Positions 35,855-47,201 of a stretch of 64,000 bases of DNA are shown piece after piece. Made by a program: the position numbers and the translations under genes. This stretch comes from Amphibalanus amphitrite (lineage: Eukaryota; Arthropoda; Thecostraca; Balanomorpha; Balanidae): positions 248,001 through 312,000 of the forward strand of contig NW_024881964.1 of the NCBI RefSeq assembly GCF_019059575.1, written 5' to 3'. Every line of letters starts with the position of its first letter. Within the stretch, counting starts at the first letter, position 1. The notes under the pieces are model-generated. The model was given only the letters and a program-made list of their open reading frames with translations, was not told where the DNA came from and did no database searches.

Positions 35855-36115
35855 TTTCTCACAGACAATGACAATACAAAAACAATGTAATAAGACCAGA
35901 CGTTTCGACAACAAAGTGCCTTCTTCAGTGGAAAACAAGATATAGGCTTTACATCGATAAAACATAGCTATAGAAGATAAAAAAAATGTAAAAAATCTAT
36001 ATTTTTATCTATGTAAAGCCTATATCTTGTTTTCCACTGACGAAGGCACTTTGTTGTCGAAACGTTTGGTCTTATTACATTGCTTTTGTATTGTCATTGT
36101 CTGTGAGAAAAAAAT
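35855..36115. repeat. inverted repeat with hammerhead-like cores
   Basis: Arms of about 100 bp (35857-35955 and 36010-36112) are inverted copies around a short AT-rich centre. On the plus strand, CTGACGA (36037-36043) precedes a short stem and GAAAC (36059-36063). On the minus strand, CTGAAGA (35922-35928) precedes GAAA (35903-35906). Same family as 5745-6125. Confidence 0.5.
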
Positions 36116-36810
36116 GTCTGACTCTTCTAATTTGGGCATTTAAGTGGTATTCGAAGTAGCGTCGAAAGTAGCAAAAAGAAGAAAAAATACTTTAGCCAAT
36201 TTTAGATCGGTTCAGAGCAAAAGGTCATGTCACCAGAGGTCATCGATGGTAAAATTTTGCTAAGACAGGGTGCGTTGTGCGCACCGGTGCATTGGGTTTC
36301 CAATTTCCATGGAAACATCAACAGACTCGGAAGCTCGTAACGCTAGCGTGGAGCCGAATTCATATCAACCGCCGCTACAATGCATGGCAGCGCAGCGCAG
36401 CGTGCTGCAGCGCGGGACCTTGAAACGCCGCCCAGGGCTATCCATGTGTCAGGGCAATCCAACCCACGTGATGGGCTCGGCCCCAGCGGAGCATGAGGCT
36501 CAGGACTCCCGCCCAGGCCCCCTGTCTCCCCCTAATTCCTGTCATCCTTCCCACTCTGAAATCGACCGAAAGAGCCTAACCTAACACAACAAGCAGCTCG
36601 TTTACCGCTATGTCTGAATAATATTGTCAGATTTAATTAAGGTCGACGGCTTAGCACGTAAATAACAGCAACTGCCACCATCGGTATTATGTGAAAACCA
36701 ATTGCTTTTCCACAAACACTAAAAGTTTTAAGCTAAACTTGCATGAAATTAATTTTACCAGCCTCGTGTTCCTCTTATCAAAACGCTTCGAATGAATCAA
36801 AAGTTGATCT
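36116..36810. other. unassigned; 104-codon frame of unknown value
   Basis: 36270-36584 holds a plus-strand frame of 104 codons over a moderately GC-rich, apparently low-copy stretch. It ends next to CCTAACCTAAC. I recognise no domain. Flanks are repeat sequence, so I leave it uncalled. Confidence 0.25.
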
Positions 36811-37574
36811 TTAACCCTCGCCGGCACAGGCTATTTTGCATCCTTCGACGGCACAAGGGGGGGGGGGGGGGTGGCACGACCCCCGTCGCGCTTGGCCCCT
36901 GATTGAGCTAGAGCTTCGCGGAAAAAACGAGCGTGTTGCCCGTCACGAGAGGAAGCCGATGGTACCCAATTTTAAGGTCCTTGGTCATCGGGTGACCTTC
37001 CAGGTCAGGTCAATGACCCGAAAATCGGGAAAATGGCGACCTGTTAGAAAGTCGTAGAGTGTGGCTGCTATGGGGTTTTCCGGGGTGCTGATCACGAATA
37101 TCGTGTTAGTTTTGATCAGAGGTGATGTCTTAAAGCATTTAGACCAGGTCGGGTCAGGTCAGGTCAGGTCAACCGGTAGGGGTCACGACGCGTATTCGTA
37201 ATACCTGTCATCCGCCTCTGACAGCTTCGCAACATGTTACGAAGGCACCAAAACTACTTCGTAAATGTTCAAATGGTTGCTTAATTCGAATTCAGCTCCA
37301 AAAACTAGCGTAGAAAGTAGAAACATGTAAAACTCGAAAAAGTGAACCGAGGTCACCAAAGTTCAATGACCTGACCTGACCTTCCGGTGATTCAGATGGT
37401 CAAAGGTCATTTGGGTCAGGGCCATGAAATTTTCAGGGTAGGTGTAAAATTTATCAATGCGAGGGTACTGAAAGTTTCGTCGCGATCGGCCGCTTTTTAC
37501 GCGAGTTATTCGCGAAAAACCTTAGGGGGGGGGGGGGGGTTGCATCAACCCTCCCTCCCTTTGCCGGCGAGGGA
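36811..37574 (+). mobile_element. TTAA-type element, CCGGCACAGG family
   Basis: The left end is TTAACCCTCGCCGGCACAGG; the right end TTGCCGGCGAGGG has lost its TTAA. Poly-G hairpins lie near both ends (36857-36871, 37526-37556). The GGTCA pentamer run is at 37146-37172. Interior order is the same as in 31265-31960. Confidence 0.7.
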
Positions 37575-38106
37575 GGTCATTTGAAGAATTTGGCCTATGT
37601 TCAAAGACATGACCTGACCAAAAATGGTCATGATGGATAGCAGGATATTAGATCCGTATCGTGAAACTTTACAAACACTTTAGATGATTTCATAACTTAA
37701 GCATGTCTATCAAAAATATTTATTACATGGCTCATGTGTAAGCTGGGTGTGTGATCATGCTTACGAGTATGTTGAACGCAACTGATAATGTTCTGTTGGC
37801 CACAATTTCTATATTTAATTTATCCTCCCTGATTTCATATTTTTATTAATGACACCTTGACGTTGTCGAGAAAAAAAAAAACGCTTAGGAGATTTAACAG
37901 CCTGAGATACATTCAGTATAAGGAAGGGTCAAGGGTGCTAGATTCCTTCCGTCCTCGCTATGCTCAGGAAAAACCAATCCGCATCGCCCCTAGTCTTCAT
38001 GCTTCCCTCTCTGGACTGGAGGTCACCCCACCAGCCAACCTGTAGTTGATGTCGGTTCCATTCCAAGACACATAACCCTCTTCGGGTGACCGTTGGGGAG
38101 ACGGCT
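37575..38106. other. no recognisable feature
   Basis: AT-rich, with short AGGTCA remnants at the left edge. I see no gene. Confidence 0.3.
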
Positions 38107-40899
38107 CACTGAAAACTTTTTTACCATTTTCTGAAGGGTAAACCCGCCATAGCATGGTACACTCAAAACTTTTTTACTACCTCCTGGAGGGTTCATTTTC
38201 ATCAAACCAGCAAGATAAGAGTATATTGAAAGGGTAACTCTTTGCTACCATTATGTGCATGGTAACGGTACGTGGTTAATATGAACTTATTCGCCAGCGA
38301 AGAGTATTATTACCATGCAAATATCAACATTACTCCCGCGATCCAGAACATCACGAAAACTCTTTCCTTCTGGGTATCGTGACTCGTGTACAGATAGTCG
38401 TTTCATGCGTGGATCTTGTTTACCCTCGTGAAGATGATATTTGAAATGGAATCACTCAGCCAATCAGAAACGAGATCGGCCGTTTGCGGTTTGAAGGCCG
38501 CGCGCATCTGTCAGTTTTCGGCCGTTGGTCTCCGAGAGCGGATGTGAGCAGTGTCGGTGCCGCGCGGCGTGGCCGTTGGTGATTGTGCTTGCGTGTTGTT
38601 CATCGCCTATAGAGCCTCTGTGGACATTTTATTGTAAGTACCGATGTGCTAGAGCATTGCATGCCGTTGAGTGGTGCTAATTTGACCTGGTTAACAGGAC
38701 CCCGTGCACGGCCACGTGGCCTAGGTTGTGAGTACGTACATTAATTTTGTTGTGATGCTACAAGTTTATGCATTTTGTTGGTGACTTTGAAAAAGTCTTG
38801 CACTGTAGTGATCCAGTCTCATTATCTCACGCAGACGGGCGACCACCCAGGAACGCCGTCGCTCTCTTCAAATATTGTGCGCTGTGCCTTATCCAATATG
38901 AGGGCGCTGAATGTGTTGTATTCACATTCAAAGTGCATTCAAGTTGTATCGTGGTGTTTATTTACCGCTTGTGCATTGCTGAACGCTTCGTATAAATTCG
39001 TATGCATAAGTGAAGAGTCTCACAATGTTCATGGCTGGTGTGCCCCTCGTATTGTTTGTACGGAAGCCAAATATACATTGTTGCTCTTGAAGTATGTTTT
39101 TTTAGTTGGTGAGCTCCGGTTAACAGAAGCTTCGTGAAGCTTCTGAAGCAAGCGTCTGTGAGTCTGTTACCATCCTCTGGGGGGTTTACACTAAAGGAAA
39201 GAGTAAACATTACCATGTGACAAAGGGTAGGCCAGAAGAATATGCTCTCTGTAGGAGGGTAAAGCACAGAGTAGATGATGCGTTACTCCCTAGAAAAGGG
39301 TTCCGTTTAAGATTTACCCTTTCAAAGAGTGTAACCCAAAAAATGTTACACTCTAGACAAGAGTAAATCAAAAGAGTTTACCATTCAGAAGATGGTAAAA
39401 AACGTCTGTGTGTCATGTTACCCCTCCCTGGCGAGTTTACTCTTCATGAAAGAGTAAAATTTACCATCTGGAAGGTGGTAAAAAACGTCTGTGTGTCAAG
39501 CTACCATGCTATGGCGGGTTTACCCTTCAGGAAATGGTAAAAAAGTTTTCAGTGTAGCTTGACACACAGACGTTTTTTACCACCTTCCAGATGGTAAATT
39601 TTACTCTTTCATGAAGAGTAAACTCGCCAGGGAGGGGTAACATGACACACAGACGTTTTTTACCATCTTCTGAATGGTAAACTCTTTTGATTTACTCTTG
39701 TCTAGAGTGTAACATTTTTTGGGTTACACTCTTTGAAAGGGTAAATCTTTAACGGAACCCTTTTTTAGGGAGTAACGCATCATCTACTCTGTGCTTTACC
39801 CTCCTACAGAGAGTATATTCTTATGGCCTACCCTTTGTCACATGGTAATGTTTACTCTTTCCTTTAGTGTAAACCCCCCAGAGGATGGTAACAGACTCAC
39901 AGACGCTTGCTTCAGAGGCTTCACGAAGCTTCTGTTAACCGGAGCTCACCAACTAAAAAAACATACTTCAAGAGCAACAATGTATATTTGGCTTCCGTAC
40001 AAACAATACGAGGGGCACACCAGCCATGAACATTGTGAGACTCTTCACTTATGCATACGAATTTATACGAAGCGTTCAGCAATGCACAAGCGGTAAATAA
40101 ACACCACGATACAACTTGAATGCAATTTGAATATGAATACAAGACATTCAGCGCCCTCATATTGGATTAGGCAGAGCGCACAATATTTGAAGTGAGCGAC
40201 GGCGTTCCTGGGTGGTCGCCCGTCTGCGTGAGATAATGAGACTGGATCACTACAGTGCAAGGCTTTTTCAAAGTCACCAACAAAATGCATAAACTTGTAG
40301 CATCACAACAAAATTAATGTACGTACTCACAACACTAGGCCACGTGGCCGTGCACGGGGTCCTGTTAACCAGGTCAAATTAGCACCACTCAACGGCACGC
40401 AATGCTCTAGCACATCGGTACTTACAATAAAATGTCCACAGAGGCTCTATAGGCGATGAACAACACACAAGCACAATCACCAACGGCCACGCCGCGCGGC
40501 ACCGACACTGCTCACATCCGCTCTCGGAGACCAACGGCCGAAAACTGACAGATGCGCGCGGCCTTCAAACCGCAAACGGCCGATCTCGTTTCTGATTGGC
40601 TGATTGTTTCCATTTCAAATATCATCTTCACGAGGGTAAACAAGATCCACGCATGAAACGACTATCTGTATCCGAGTCACGATACCCAGGAGGAAAGAGT
40701 TTTCGTGATGTTCTGGATCGCGAGAGTAATATTGATATTTACATGGTAATAATACTCTTCGCTGGCGAATAAGTTCATATTAACCACGTACCGTTACTAT
40801 GCACATAATGGTAGCAGCGAGTTACCCTTTCAATATACTATTATCTTGCGGGTTTGATGAAAATGAACTCTCCAGGAGGTAGTAAAAAAGTTTTGAGTG
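38107..40899. mobile_element. 2.7-kb inverted repeat with CACTGAAAAC ends
   Basis: The left arm 38160-39503 and right arm 39555-40899 are inverted copies of about 1.34 kb with few differences. They begin CACTCAAAACTTTTTTACTA and end with its complement. The 51-bp centre reads ...AAAAAAGTTTTCAGTG. The same sequence, inverted and with one difference over 53 bp, sits just outside the left arm at 38107-38159 (CACTGAAAACTTTTTTACCA). Arrays of 23-nt hairpins fill 39166-39541 and their mirror. No target duplication or transposase is visible. A GC-rich segment with a CCAAT box and a GTAAGT site lies in both arms. Confidence 0.75.
38459..38639 (+). promoter_or_regulatory. promoter-like segment with donor-like site in inverted-repeat arm
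   Basis: GCCAATCAG (38459-38467) is followed by a CpG-rich run to about 38575, then a less GC-rich stretch ending ATT|GTAAGT (38634-38639). That order resembles a CCAAT-box promoter with a short first exon and 5' splice site. The mirror copy is in the right arm (CTGATTGGCTG near 40592). Whether it is captured host DNA is inference. Confidence 0.3.
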
Positions 40900-41454
40900 C
40901 TGGACCGCCCGACAGAGCAATCGTCCCACGGGAACAGTCACGCTTCCGGAGTCCGCAGATCACTGTCGCTGGCTCGCACAACCAAATTACTACACCTGAG
41001 CATAGTTATGTCATAGCTCTGCAAGGACCTTCTCAGACCGAAAAGATGGCTCCCAACAAAACAAACAATTTTCTCATTCAGTATTGTATCTCATCAGGCA
41101 CCACATGTTTTCAGAGTGTTTATTATGCGTTCCATCAAAAAAAGCGCAGTTCAACTTTCTCCCATTGACTTTAGCGATCTCAAAATTGACCTTTCTGTCA
41201 GCAATGTCAAACTTGTAAAGTAAACGTTTTAAATGCATATACTGTTGCCCATTGAAATCGCTAAAGGTTCTAAAGCGATCGGTTAGTCGATGTATTTAGA
41301 TGTGATGAGCACAGGAACTTTCCTTGAGGTAAGACAACTTGACGTGACCTGGTGTTATGACCTTGAATTGAAAGACTTGGGCGGGAGAAATGGATCATTT
41401 GAAATCTTAAAATGTTAGACTTTAACAATAATTGCAAACACTATCCCGGCCAAA

Positions 41455-42320
41455 TAGTGAGTGAGAAGGGAGCGATTCCCCAACCCCATGTTTAGCTCCT
41501 ATAATTGAGCTAATTGCTAGAGCCTCGCGGAAGAAAAACGAGCGCTTGCGTCGTTACGTGACGCAGCGACTGTCACCCCATTTTAAAATATCAGTGACCT
41601 CTTAGGGCAGGTCAAGGACCCCAAGGCATTGGATCGCTTTTTGGTGAATAACTTCGCAAAAAAAGGTCGCATTATCGTCATTTCGATACAATCGTGTTTT
41701 CTGTTCTCAGACGCGTTGATTTATATGCTGTTTTGCTTAGGTGAAGCAATTTAGGATGTTTAGGTCAATGTCATGTTAGGGCAACACAGGTCACGAAGCT
41801 GTTGAAAGGAGGACATGCTGCATAACATTTGATTCGACCAGTCTTGCAGAGTCCATTGATGGCTGTCCCGACTGGCTAGCTCATTTTGATCGGGAGTTAT
41901 TGACGAGCACTCCTATTGACGAGCACTCCGTCACGCAAGGTGAACAATGCAAAAGTGAAGCATTAAATCTTGCCAAGAATGTATGAAGTCACGATTTCAT
42001 GTGCGTGAGGTATAGTTTTAGCTCATTTCCGACGCCAAATTAACAGTTTCCATATTTTCCCATTATGCTTATATGACACTAAGTGCATTACGGATTTGCA
42101 TCATTTTATAACCGACAACCGTGCAGTCTGCAGAGGTTTACTTAAGACGTCATAGTTAAGTGACCTGACATGAAAACGTGCTTGATTTCAAATGATCCGG
42201 CTTGAATCAAATGTAAGGCATATGAAATGTTAGCCTTCTATCATCAGTGTGCTTTGAGCTACCGAAAAAAAATACATGGTGGCGGCACCCACCCCTTCTT
42301 CTCGACCGGCGAGGGCTAAA
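41455..42320 (+). mobile_element. old, diverged TTAA-type element
   Basis: The right end ACCGGCGAGGGCTAAA (about 42304-42319) and internal GAGCTAATTGCTAGAGCCTCGC, GAGCGCTTGCGTCGTTACGT and CCATTTTAAAATATCAGTGACCTC align loosely with 36811-37574. The left end is not well preserved. Confidence 0.45.
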
Positions 42321-42417
42321 CCTCGCTTCGAATTATTGCAGATAATGATGCAACCGAAAACAAAGCATTTATCTGTGTCTAGAACGGCCGCTGACTTGTT
42401 GGACAAGATCCCCAATC

Positions 42418-42895
42418 TTAAAGGGACCCTCCCACCTTAACATTAGATTTGAGTTGAGATAGCCAAAATGGGGTCCCTGGCTCACAATTACCGGTTTCGG
42501 CACTCACAACACCGAGAAATGCCTTAAATCGGAAATATTGAATTTCAAAATTGCAGCATTTTGATTCAGAGGGGCTAATGCATAGGTATACCCCTCTGAA
42601 TGTGTGACGTCAGCGCAGATATCTAACGGTTTTTAAATGTTTGACTAAAACGTTTTGTAGCACGCGGTGGTATATGCTGCTTTGCGCGCAACAAATGCCG
42701 CACTTTCAAATTAAGTCGCTATAGGAACAGCGGAGATCCCAAAAAGTAAACAAAAGTAAAAGTCTAATATCTTGAAAACCGGTGAATATTTTTCGATGAA
42801 ATTTGGTAGATATTCGTTTTTGCTCTTTCTGAACCGAGCGACATCACTTTCATGCCAATTCATTAACTTTTTTGAAGGTGGGAGGGTCCCTTTAA
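42418..42895. mobile_element. TTAA MITE (AGGGACCCTCCCACC), copy 1
   Basis: TTAA-AGGGACCCTCCCACCTT on the left; AAGGTGGGAGGGTCCCT-TTAA on the right. Two close relatives lie at 46412-46897 and 47202-47687. The interior includes GTGTGACGTCAGCGC. It is non-coding. Confidence 0.85.
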
Positions 42896-43404
42896 TTTGC
42901 TAGATGGGAATAAGATACTCAGCATATGATACATATATGCCCCTCGATTTACCCTCGCGCAAAGTCAATTCTAATCACCACTGTCGCTTTTTTTTTTATC
43001 CGAGATGATGTCGCCACGAAACGGGTTGTTTTGTTTGCTTGCTTGCGTTGAATGGTCATTACGGATTATTGAAGGGTTATGATATAATAGGAATGGGGCA
43101 AGGGAGGATATGCAGTATGCACTGCAGTGCAGGTGTTTAATTTAGATCACAAAGGCATCGTTTCCGGCATCGTTTCCGGCATCGTGCAGTCACTATCTTC
43201 CCCTCCTCTGCACTGCGGCATCTCTGCGCCCCACACACGGCGTCCTCACTCCACGGCCGGCCGCCGCCAACTGACCCACTCGTCGGGCGCCGCGACCTGA
43301 CCCGTGTCACTGCCGCCTGCGCCTGCGCAATAAAGTCGGGGCTGGAATCCGGGGGTTCGGCCGGCCGGCCGCCTCTGGAGCGGGGGACTTTTTTAGTAGA
43401 CCTA
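42896..43404. other. GC-rich dispersed repeat, no gene
   Basis: The part at 43200-43403 is CpG-rich and its right edge (CTTTTTTAGTAGACCTACAC) matches 35478-35500 inverted. I see nothing else. Confidence 0.35.
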
Positions 43405-44355
43405 CACTGAAAACAATTTTACCCGAAGCTGGCGAATTAAGCGTTGCTCTGCGGGTGGTATATGTGTATTAACTCGCCATGTCCAGATTCTAGCTAGAGG
43501 GTAAGCAGACTTGCCTGCCTTATTACTCGTAAATATGCACCGTACCCACAGTCTGCAGTAAGGTAGCTACTCAGCACCGGATATTGTCCCCGCGGGTGTC
43601 GGGTCATTGGCATAGCCCTCACTGAAAGAGTTGGAACTACTCGAGACATCGTAAACGCGTATCCGTGGATGGCGAACCTTTACATAACCTGCCCTGAAGG
43701 AGTTGGATCTACTGGCACAACTAGATGGCGTTGTCTCATACAGTTTTGAAGTACAGCAATTTTTTAACTTTTTTTTGCACCAATGATATGTTGGCACATT
43801 GTTTGGCGGTTTCAAGTGGGGGCGAAAGTACAATTGTTAGGGTGCATCTTTAAAACCTCTGCAATATTCATCACGGGACGATTGGCAACGCTTTTTCTTC
43901 CGAAACTACCAAGTGAGACCATTTTGATTCTTATATAGGTCACGAAAGCAGCGGCGACACATCTTCTTGATCTCGGGCGGTCTGTACGACTACCGGTGAC
44001 TGGGTCATGTCGAAGTTTCTATGGGAATTCGATTTGACCGTTCCCACCAACGTGAAACTTTCTCACCGATGTTTTCTAGGTGTGAGATTGTCATAATATA
44101 GATAATTTCCCTCAAATATGGTCAGGCGTGGGAGTTTTTTTTGGTCCTCGTGACTTGGTCGGCGAAGGGTAGGCGTAGAGGGTAACCCCTTTTAGTCATA
44201 CCTGCTCTGAGCGGATATAACCACTGAGGCAGATACGGCTACACTGCAATGGGACCTTACTGTACTCCTGGGAGGGTGGTTAAAAATGGTTGCGGATAGG
44301 GGTACCCGCGAAACACCGGTTTACTCGCCGGCCCTGGGTTAAACTGTTTTCAGTG
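43405..44355. mobile_element. CACTGAAAAC-ended element with TA flanks
   Basis: The left end is CACTGAAAACAATTTTACCC and the right end, reverse-complemented, is CACTGAAAACAGTTTAACCC. TA flanks both sides (43403-43404, 44356-44357). Immediately inside the ends are 23-nt modules of the TTTAC type (TTTACCCGAAGCTGGCGAAT..., and TTTACTCGCCGGCCCTGGGT... at the right). No transposase frame. Confidence 0.7.
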
Positions 44356-44821
44356 TACTGTACCTACTCTCTCCCGCCGCCACACAACTAGGTATGTTAC
44401 CTATATGGGTAGGTAAATGTCATAGTCTGAAAATGCTCTCTGGGTTTCACATGCTTGTTCAAAGCAAGAGGTATCTGTACTTTTCCGAATTGTTTTATAG
44501 TGGTAAGGTCATGAATCCGCGTGCCTGACCTTCCAGTATACCTATGCTACACTGATCCGTCGTCATGGTGCAGTGGGCCGACCGGTGGGAACACCGTGGG
44601 ACGGGAAATGGAACTGGTGATTTTGCCTTAAATTGAGCTTAAAGATTTCACGCAAGAATCAGATGGATGAAGCATAAGTAATGCCAACTGCGCGGCACCT
44701 CGTGGACGTAAAAAATTAGCCGATCACCCCCCCCCCCCCCCCCTCCCGGTGACGGATAAATGTTATGTCACGCGAGTGTGACTTTGGCCCCCCCTTTTGC
44801 TAGCGGCTGCGACCGCCAGTG

Positions 44822-44858
44822 ACTTATCTACATCATTGTTTTGAACCAAATTAATACT
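44822..44858. repeat. dispersed repeat R, right part
   Basis: ACTTATCTACATCATT...GAACCAAATTAATACT continues repeat R, interrupted after 33638. It matches, inverted, 45886-45923. Confidence 0.65.
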
Positions 44859-44878
44859 CAGCCGGAAACGTATAAGGT

Positions 44879-45705
44879 ATAACCCCTTGCCGTTTCGCTC
44901 CTGATCAAGCTAGAGGTTCGCGGAAAAAACGAGCGTGTTGCCCGTGACGAGAGAAAGCCGATGATACCCAATTTTAAGGTCCTAGGTCATCGGTTGACCT
45001 TCCAGGTCAGGTCAATGACCCAAAAGGCGGGAAAATTGGGACCTGTTAGAACGTCGTAGTGTGGCTGCTATGGGTTTTTTCGGGGTGCTGATCACGAATA
45101 TCATGCTAGTTTTGATCACAGATGATGTCTTCATTCATTTAGGCCAGGTCGGGTAAGGTCAGGTCAGGTCAACCAGTAGAGGTCCTGCCAGGTATTTGTA
45201 GTAGGTGTCAACCGCCTCTACAGCCTCGTAACATGTTACGAAGGCACCAAAACTACTTTGTAAACGTTCATGTGGTTGCTTAATTCGAATTCAGCTCGAA
45301 AAACTGACCTAGAAACATGTCAAACTCGAAAAAGTGAACCGAGGTCACCAAAGGTCAATGACCTGACCTGACCTTCAGGTGACCTTGACACCCACCCTAA
45401 TGCATGGGGGCAACATCATATCACATGTTTGAACGCTTGAAACCACGAAAAGACTGCAAACGCGCTGCTAATGCGAGCCGACATACGCTGAATCGCGGTT
45501 CCGGCCAAACATGGTCTCGAAAAGTAGGTCACAGGTCAAAGGTCATTTGGGTCAGGGTCATGAAATTTTCAGGATGGGTGTTAAATTGATCAATGCGAGG
45601 GTACTGAAAGTTTCGTCGCGATCAGCCGCTTTTTAAGCGAGTTATTCGCGAAAAACCTTAGGGGGGTGCATCAACCCCCCCCCCTGTGCGGGCGAGGTCA
45701 TGTTT
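44879..45705 (+). mobile_element. TTAA-type element, CCGGCACAGG family, left end lost
   Basis: It enters at the GAGCGTGTTGCCCGTGACGA segment and ends with a poly-G/poly-C hairpin (45661-45684) and GTGCGGGCGAGG. Its interior is the best match to 1036-1597 (inverted), including GGTTCCGGCCAAAC and the GGTCA pentamer run (45148-45172). Confidence 0.65.
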
Positions 45706-46411
45706 TGATAGCAAGACTGAAACAGACTTTTTTGGGTAGCCAGGAAATCGCATGCCAGAGCCTATTCAAATTCTTTTATCGGCCTTTATATGCACCAGTC
45801 GCATACAGGTACGGGATTTAGCATACGATTTCCAGACAATCGAAAGACTGTTTGGAGACAACAAAGGAAGGAATGAGTGAGTTAAGTTGAAAGTATTAAT
45901 TTGGTTCAAAATGATGATGTAGATAACCTAGTTATTCAAAGCTAAATATCTTATGACGAGAGCGGTTGGCATTTTTGGTATGCAGTGTTATTCATTGAGA
46001 ACCGGTCGGAGCGTTTGAGTCTTTAATTTAGTGGTCGCCGCTTACTAATCATGCGGCATACACGCCGCACATAACCGCCAATGCCGCAACGTCGCTTAGA
46101 TTTCGAAGTAAGCATTTAGTCCCACCCATAAAAACGCCTTTAAAGTGACAATCTCCCCGGCGAGAATGTTGAGGGTAAGACGCTTCAAGGTCAAAAGTCA
46201 TCACCAATTGACGTCATTCTATCTAGATTGTTTTACATACGATTTATCCACTTTTTATCGAAAGAAAATTCATCTGATGTTGTTGGTTCATACAACTGAT
46301 GAAATATTACCAGCCGCCTATCAGGACCAGACCACTTGAATATCACCTGAGGTCGAATAGCCATTTTACTGTGCAGAGTGTTTTATTAAAGTTGCCATCG
46401 CAATTCGCACC
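45706..46411. other. repeat R (inverted copy) and unassigned flanks
   Basis: 45886-46083 is repeat R in reverse orientation without the hAT-like insertion. The rest (45706-45885, 46084-46411) shows no gene. Confidence 0.5.
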
Positions 46412-46897
46412 TTAAAGGGACCCTCCCACCTTAACATTAGATTTGAGTTGAGATAGCCAAAATGGGGTCCCTGGCTCACAATTACCGGTTTCGGCAGTCA
46501 CAGCATCGAGAAATGCCTTAAATCGGAAATATTGAATTTCAAAATTGCAGCATTTTGATTCAGAGGGGCTAATGCTTAGGAATACCCCTCTGAATGTGTG
46601 ACGTCAGCGCAAATATCTAACGATTTTTAAATGTTTGACTAAAACGTTTTGTAGCACGCGGTGGTATATGCTATTTGCGCGCAACATCTGCCGCAAACGC
46701 CGCACGTCTAAAATAAAGTCGCTAGAAACAGCGGAGATCCCAAAAAAGTAAACAAAAGTAAAAGTCTTATATCTTGAAAACCGGTGAATATTTTTCGGTG
46801 AAATTTGGTAGATATTCGTTTTCGCTCTTTCTGAACCGAGCGACATCACTTTCATGCCAATTCATAAACTTTTTTGAAGGTGGGAGGGTCCCTTTAA
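46412..46897. mobile_element. TTAA MITE, copy 2
   Basis: Same ends as 42418-42895 (TTAA at 46412-46415 and 46894-46897). The interior is nearly the same, including the CCTCTGAATGTGTGACGTCA segment. Confidence 0.85.
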
Positions 46898-47201
46898 TTC
46901 CAGACGATGAATAGATTAGACGATGATTTTCTTTTTTTAGATAAGGTAGGTATTGTACATACCTACCTACCTTGTACCTATTTCTATTCAGGGCATGATT
47001 GATAATGTAATTTGAATGAAAAACGTCATGTGCTTGTGTTATATATGCTGGAAAATGGATAATACTGAAACTGAATAAATGTATTTCTGTATTGCATTGT
47101 CATCAGAATAAGAGCAACCAATTATGAGAGACTACAAAGCAAACTCAGACGGAATACAACAACGTATACCTACATCATTACGGAGAATTTTGATTATATG
47201 A
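46898..47201. other. no gene; short inverted GGTAGGTA repeat
   Basis: AAGGTAGGTATTGTACATAC at 46944 and its mirror ACCTACCTACC form a small hairpin. Otherwise AT-rich and unassigned. Confidence 0.35.

Larger units (their letters stand above)
33639..44821. mobile_element. hAT-like composite insertion (11 kb)
   Basis: The left end is CACTGGCGGTC and the right end is GACCGCCAGTG. The 8-bp duplication ACTTATCT flanks it (33631-33638, 44822-44829). The repeat R at 45886-46083 provides the uninterrupted site (GTTATCTACATC). Further copies of the CAGTGGCGGTC end near 34157 and 34399 suggest several hAT-like ends piled up at the left side. No transposase is visible. Much of the length is later insertions: TTAA elements, a 2.7-kb inverted repeat, a TTAA MITE and a CACTGAAAAC element. 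Confidence 0.6.

Noticed and set aside
36573..36587. CCTAACCTAAC read as an arthropod-type (TTAGG)n telomere repeat
   Set aside because: Only two units are present, far too few to be telomeric. It gives at most a weak hint about the organism.
38160..40899. TA or other target duplication for the 2.7-kb inverted repeat
   Set aside because: The left flank ends in TA but the right flank begins CT. No matching duplication is visible, so none is claimed.
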